Of a DNA stretch of 64,000 bases, positions 60,092-64,000 are shown in pieces (the first letter of the stretch is position 1; each line of letters begins with the position of its first letter). The stretch is from positions 157,160 through 221,159 of the forward strand of contig NZ_KI519477.1 of NCBI RefSeq assembly GCF_000482725.1, given 5' to 3'. The translations under genes were made by a program, and so were the position numbers. The DNA comes from Psychromonas arctica DSM 14288 (GTDB lineage Bacteria > Pseudomonadota > Gammaproteobacteria > Enterobacterales > Psychromonadaceae). The notes below the pieces were generated by a model. The model was not told the origin of the DNA, searched no databases, and was given only the letters and a program-made list of their open reading frames with translations.

Positions 60092-60283
60092 ATTACCTCG
60101 GTTGACGCACTAGATAGCGGTACGTCGACTGTTTATCAAAAAGCAATTGATAATATTTCAAATCAATTGCATTTTTCTGCTGTAAAAAACGCTAGTAATT
60201 TTAGTCCACCTAAAGACATAGACGCTACAATATTCGATGTTAAAACCTTTAAAGAAGCGTATCCGCTTATTGATATCGCTTAG
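60092..60283 (+). pseudogene. Possible 3' remnant of a lost gene
   Basis: An open frame in phase with yddG reads, without ATG, ITSVDALDSGTSTVYQKAI then NISNQLHFSAVKNAS and ends FDVKTFKEAYPLIDIA before TAG. Composition looks protein-like (alternating hydrophobic and polar, few rare residues), and a stop-free run of 69 codons is somewhat long for this A+T-rich DNA. I do not recognise the family. It may be the surviving C-terminus of a deleted gene. Confidence 0.3.
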
Positions 60284-60478
60284 GGCACAAGCGACCTTTT
60301 AATTTGAAAGACCGATAACATTAGGCATGGCTACAATCACTATTTATTAAAATCGGCTTTTCCCTTGTTTGAGTGCTTTTTCAAAGACAACTTTCTAGGC
60401 ATCCCTTTCTATGTGTTTTTTAAACAGGCGACAAGCCTACTTGAATGAATGGAATCACGAGAATGCTTTATTGGATAC

Positions 60479-60509
60479 AACAATGCCGAGAATAGTTGAC
60501 GGCATTGTT
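60479..60509. terminator. Perfect hairpin upstream of the ProX-like gene end
   Basis: AACAATGCCG (60479-60488) and CGGCATTGTT (60500-60509), loop of 11. It could end the minus-strand ProX-like transcript but lacks a clear T-run. Confidence 0.4.
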
Positions 60510-60599
60510 ATATGAAGGCTTATAAGCAGCACATTAACCTTGCAAACCAAGCGCATGATATGGGCTCTAGTGGAGAGGGCTAACGTAGAGGGCGATGAG

Positions 60600-60625
60600 T
60601 GACTTAAGAAGAATGACTTAAGAAG
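60600..60625. repeat. 14-bp tandem repeat over the ProX-like stop
   Basis: TGACTTAAGAAG at 60600-60611 and again at 60614-60625. The stop codon (60604-60606 on the minus strand) lies in the first copy, so the C-terminal residues are encoded by the duplication. Confidence 0.75.
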
Positions 60626-61401
60626 CCATTCGCCGCTAACCAGTCATGAGTCACTTGATCCTGAAGCTGCCCTTCACGGCAAACTTTGTGATCCAACTCT
60701 GCAATGATTTCGTTAGAGAAACGCAGAGAGTCTAATTTTTTAATTTGTTGCTCAGTGAACAACTCTTTTTTATCATCTCTTAATAACAGAACCGCTCTAT
60801 CTACAATACCTAACAGTCCTTTAGGCTCTTTAATTTCACGAATATTATAACGGTAATGTAGAAATTGAGGTTTCCATAATGGAACAATAATCCATTCTTT
60901 ATTCGCCACAGCTTGCTCATAGGCATTAAAACAATCGTCTTCTGTTCCTGTGAAAAACTCATAACCAGTATTGCTTAAGCCATAGTCTTCCATCATTTGA
61001 ATAGAAAAACGAGTAATCCCCGCCCCTGCGTTGATCCCTTGAATTTTTTTACGCATTTTATTGGCAACGTCGAGCTTTAATAAATCAGCAACCTCTGAAA
61101 CTTGATCTGCAGGTATATAGTCTGGCACTCCCCAATGCGCATAAGGTTGATAGTGCAACCCCAACTCAATAAGTGGTTGAATCTCTTCAACATCAGCTTT
61201 ATAGATCCCATGGCTTGAAGGTAACCAGGCAGAAGCAAGCATATCAACCTCTCCTGATTTTAGTTTTTTGAAGTTTTCTTGATGAGGAGAAAAGATTCGT
61301 TCAACCTCAAATCCCATATCAGTCAATACATTAGCCACTAATGACGCGGTTGTGTGATGGAAAGATAAGTCAGTCACCCCCATTGTAATTTTTGTTGTCA
61401 T
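60604..61401 (-). CDS. Glycine-betaine/choline-type binding protein (OpuAC family) without signal peptide
   Basis: 265 aa from ATG 61401, chosen because of a very strong AGGAGG upstream. The OpuAC/ProX-type substrate-binding fold is suggested by ITMGVTDLSFHHTTASLVANVLTDMGFEV, SGEVDMLASAWLPSSHGIY, and EWIIVPLWKPQFLHYRYNIREI. Aromatic residues (Trp, Tyr) sit at plausible betaine-cage places. No signal peptide or lipobox is present, and no permease or ATPase genes are adjacent, so a role as a periplasmic transporter subunit is doubtful. A cytosolic sensing or ligand-binding role is possible. Confidence 0.8.
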   Translation of the reverse strand: MTTKITMGVTDLSFHHTTASLVANVLTDMGFEVERIFSPHQENFKKLKSGEVDMLASAWLPSSHGIYKADVEEIQPLIELGLHYQPYAHWGVPDYIPADQVSEVADLLKLDVANKMRKKIQGINAGAGITRFSIQMMEDYGLSNTGYEFFTGTEDDCFNAYEQAVANKEWIIVPLWKPQFLHYRYNIREIKEPKGLLGIVDRAVLLLRDDKKELFTEQQIKKLDSLRFSNEIIAELDHKVCREGQLQDQVTHDWLAANGFLSHSS

Positions 61402-62103
61402 TTTAAATTTCCTCCTATTAATAAGATGAGTCACATCATATTGCTAAACAACAGAGTTAAAAACAGCTTTAAAAGCGAATTATTTTCAAAATAAATTTGA
61501 TAATTATTACTGAGTAGAAAGGTCATCATTGTATTGCTATTAATACTTATTTTTGAAGAAATGCCCGCAAGGGTTGAGGATAAACAAGCACTCGCAAGTG
61601 TATTGACTCAATGATTTATATTTATGCTAAAAAAACATATTGTAATTGGCAGCTTTGTTGATAAAACGGCCAATTAAAGGCAAGTTGCTTTGCTCATCCC
61701 CCCATTACCAAGCATGATGTAAATAACAGCAAGCCGTAAGGTGAGCAGGTTTTACGTATAAAGGTAAAGACATAAAGTTGAAGATATAAAGTTGAAGGTC
61801 TAAGGGTTAAATCGAGACTTTATTCGTCTTTCACAACAGGAACGAAATGATTACCTGCGATTTACCCTGAGGGTCGCTAACTCGAACTTCAATACTGCGT
61901 TGTAGCATTCGATAAGGACGAGTCATTTAAGAGGTAACGACTTTTTTAACCACCTACCGATAGAATTAACGAAGTTAATTGCTCCAAAGGTCATAGTGCT
62001 ACACCTTGTTATGAAGTCCGAGTAAGCGACTGATTAATACATCTTGATTGCTAACGGGTATAGATTACTAAATAATGACGGTTGCTCTAAAGCAAACATA
62101 AAA
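61402..62103. other. Long intergenic region, unassigned
   Basis: About 700 bases. A tandem pair of ATAAAGTTGAAGAT/G is visible near 61771-61798. No coding frame, tRNA or recognisable mobile element was found. The region from 61850 to 62090 is less A+T-rich and might be decayed coding DNA. Confidence 0.45.
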
Positions 62104-62736
62104 TCACTTTAATAGTGGAATACTAGTGTCTTTACTTATCTTATTCAGCCAAGTTTGCAGTTGCACTGGCCATTGAATTGATGGTTCACAACAGTAACCA
62201 CGTAATAACGAGAAATAAATAGCTTGGTCAACTAAAGATAGTTGTGCATAACCTGCTTTAAATGTTAATTGCGCTTCAGTCTCTTGTAAAAAAGCATTGC
62301 TATCAATCACTGCCTCTTCGGGTTTCTCAATAAGTTCAGTAAAGTTCACCGTATCAGTTTGTTTACGATCCAACCAAGCTTGACGAGCTTTTTCACTAGA
62401 AAACTCCTCAAGGTCAAGTGAATACCAGCGAGGGTAACCAATGCGAAGTAAAGAATTAAATGAGCGAGACTGCCAATCTAATGCTTGTTGACTCACTTCT
62501 CGCACTTCATCACTACCTGCTAACTCTATTAAATAGGCAATGATAGCATCGCTTTCGACCATCACTTGTTCGTCATCTTTAACTAAGATAGGCACCATTT
62601 TTTTGCCAATGAGTGTGTTAGGTGTTTGAGTATCGTCGTAGGCAAGCACAACCGTCTCCAGTTTAATCCCCAAGCTCTTTGCAACATATTGCACACGAGA
62701 ACAAAAAGGACAGTGTTCATAAATATATAATTTCAT
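62104..62736 (-). CDS. grxB: Glutaredoxin 2
   Basis: 210 aa (E. coli GrxB 215). A GST-like two-domain glutaredoxin. The N-terminal thioredoxin fold has MKLYIYEHCPFCSRVQYVA with CPFC (residues 9-12), where E. coli has CPYC. KKMVPILVKDDEQVMVESDAIIAYL is the glutathione-binding region, followed by an all-helical C-terminal domain. It reduces disulfides and glutathionylated proteins. GGAG precedes the ATG. Stands alone. Confidence 0.93.
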   Translation of the reverse strand: MKLYIYEHCPFCSRVQYVAKSLGIKLETVVLAYDDTQTPNTLIGKKMVPILVKDDEQVMVESDAIIAYLIELAGSDEVREVSQQALDWQSRSFNSLLRIGYPRWYSLDLEEFSSEKARQAWLDRKQTDTVNFTELIEKPEEAVIDSNAFLQETEAQLTFKAGYAQLSLVDQAIYFSLLRGYCCEPSIQWPVQLQTWLNKISKDTSIPLLK

Positions 62737-63031
62737 TCGCTACTCCATAATAAAGGCATAATGTTGCATTACAACCAAAGTAAGACAACCAGATCAATGC
62801 TACCTTAGCCTATCGAGCCGCCTCCAAATAGCATCTAATACTAGAAACAGTTTCCTGTTTAAATTGAAAATATCGTGTAGTGAACACTCAGAAAATAATG
62901 ACATTCGCTGAATTAAAATAGATTACCAAATATTATTGGATAATCTTTCAAATATTACCCTGTTTATAAATATTTATTTAATTTCTATAATGGTCGCATC
63001 TAAACAGTTAACCCAAACAGGACGTCATACT

Positions 63032-64000
63032 ATGAAACAGTTAAAAACGCTTCTTGCACTAAGCACGGCACTTATTTTAAACACAGCATCTGCTGCGACC
63101 AGCGATTTAGAAATCGTTGCTAAATTTGATGGTAGCCGTCCGGGTAATCCGACAGTGACATCAGAAGGACGTATCATTCTTTCAATGCAACCTTTAGATG
63201 GACCGGAATTTCGAGTTGTAGAACTAATGGCAAATGGCGATCTTAAACCATTTCCAACGGTTGACTGGGCTGATGGACCAGAGAAAGGTGAAGTGGGTTT
63301 AGCGTCAGTGATCGGAGTCGACTCAACTGCTGATGGTGTTGTTTATATTCTAGATATGGGTAGCCAAACTTCAGCTCCACAAATCCTAGCTTGGGATAGT
63401 GTGAACAATAAACTGGTTAAAAATATCAAAATTGATAAAGAAGCAATAGTGGCTAACTCTTTCCTTCAGGATTTCGCGCTAGATAGCAAGCGTAATATGA
63501 TGTACATAGCCGATACAACTTTAGGTAACTTAGTCGGTGAATCAAAATCTGCATTTGTTGTGGTTGATTTAGAAACCGGTAAAGCGCGTCGTGTTTTAGA
63601 GTCTCAAGCTGAATTGATGTCACCTAAGCATAAAGTAGTGATCAACGACTCTGTCATGGGTACTAAGCGTGAAGATGGCAGTAAAGATGCCCTTTACCTT
63701 GGTCTTAACCCAATTACTATCGACGCAGAGAATGAGTGGGTTTACTTTGGTTCTGTGAATGGCGATAAAATCTATCGTATTCCCGCAGCAGTGCTCGCTG
63801 ATCAGAAAGTTTCAAAGCAAAAACAAGCTGCGAGCATTGAATTTTACAGTGAGAAAAGACCAAGTGATGGAATGATCATTGATTCTAAAGGCAATATTTA
63901 CGTTGGCGATGTTGAGAAAAATGCCATTGCGGTGTCAAATAAAGATGGATACAGTATTCTAGCGCAGGATAAGCAGTTACTTGATTGGGCTGATGGTTTT
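63032..64000 (+). CDS. Secreted MRJP/yellow-like (major royal jelly family) protein, cut by the window end
   Basis: The frame is open from ATG 63032 (AGGA upstream) to the edge, 323 codons with no stop. The signal peptide is KQLKTLLALSTALILNTASA (about residues 2-21). The rest has beta-propeller features: ASVIGVDSTADGVVYILDMG, LDSKRNMMYIADTT, NEWVYFGSVNGDKIYRIP, and SDGMIIDSKGNIYVGDVEKNAI, typical of the bacterial MRJP-related family. Probably periplasmic or secreted. Function unknown. The 3' end lies outside the window. Confidence 0.8.
   Translation, partial: MKQLKTLLALSTALILNTASAATSDLEIVAKFDGSRPGNPTVTSEGRIILSMQPLDGPEFRVVELMANGDLKPFPTVDWADGPEKGEVGLASVIGVDSTADGVVYILDMGSQTSAPQILAWDSVNNKLVKNIKIDKEAIVANSFLQDFALDSKRNMMYIADTTLGNLVGESKSAFVVVDLETGKARRVLESQAELMSPKHKVVINDSVMGTKREDGSKDALYLGLNPITIDAENEWVYFGSVNGDKIYRIPAAVLADQKVSKQKQAASIEFYSEKRPSDGMIIDSKGNIYVGDVEKNAIAVSNKDGYSILAQDKQLLDWADGF

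Larger units (their letters stand above)
60074..60603. other. Decayed stretch after yddG
   Basis: No intact gene. It contains the pseudogene-like frame 60074-60283, a TCGCCGACAG fragment that resembles the structured repeat, and a perfect 10-bp hairpin at 60479-60509 (AACAATGCCG / CGGCATTGTT) without a T-run. Confidence 0.5.

Noticed and set aside
61850-62090. Possible tRNA or small structured RNA upstream of grxB
   Set aside because: No cloverleaf with a TTC-type T-loop could be folded by eye. It is left as unassigned DNA.

Overview
The window reads as chromosome of an A+T-rich gammaproteobacterium. Supporting gene orders are comM next to ilvGM-ilvD, rbsDACBKR, ubiE-ubiJ-ubiB-tatABCD-hemB, and a lipopolysaccharide (LPS) inner core of the Kdo-kinase (KdkA) plus OpsX type. 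Low G+C, an Mg-type HemB and several marine-type families suggest a cold-water marine genus such as Psychromonas or a relative in Alteromonadales. That assignment is inference and was not tested by any search. No rRNA, tRNA, CRISPR array or transposase gene was seen.

Layout. 0.4-3.7 kb: a class III aminotransferase and a beta-keto acid cleavage enzyme (DUF849) with a GcvA-like LysR regulator. 3.9-10.2 kb: a universal stress protein, comM, and the branched-chain amino acid genes ilvG-ilvM-ilvD (no ilvE or ilvA here). 10.3-22.2 kb: pentose metabolism, with rbsDACBKR divergent from tal and a near-perfect palindromic operator between them. tkt lies beyond a two-gene insert of LPS-type genes. 22.3-37.0 kb: DUF6572, glpE, then a long surface-polysaccharide region containing an O-antigen-ligase-like protein, a GT4 enzyme, WavE paralogs, a phosphatase/nucleotidyltransferase/kinase module, a WaaE-like GT2, a CDP-glycerol-phosphotransferase-like protein, waaA, kdkA, opsX and a UDP-sugar epimerase. 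37.2-46.2 kb: pgi, ubiquinone genes, Tat export, tatD, hemB.

46.5-50.0 kb holds small stand-alone genes (BOF/YgiW-like, NYN domain, SirB-like, Rdx/SelT-like, a siderophore-interacting reductase with a Fur-like box, tag). 50.1-52.6 kb is the most unusual part. Three full copies of an approximately 255-bp structured repeat surround a HEPN-like gene and a duplicated 3' end of rhlE. 52.4-64.0 kb holds rhlE, ybiT, an approximately 132-bp tandem palindromic repeat array, chrA, an unrecognised Cys-rich protein, yddG, a decayed stretch, a ProX-like binding protein without signal peptide, grxB, and a royal-jelly/yellow-like secreted protein cut by the right edge.

Two genome-scale habits recur. Short tandem duplications sit on or just after the stop codons of at least nine genes, and dispersed hairpin-forming repeats are present. 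The strongest candidates for something undescribed are the structured repeat family, whose hairpins show compensatory base changes between copies, together with the HEPN gene it brackets. Next is the LPS decoration module (phosphatase, kinase-nucleotidyltransferase fusion, nucleotidyltransferase, CDP-alcohol-type transferase).
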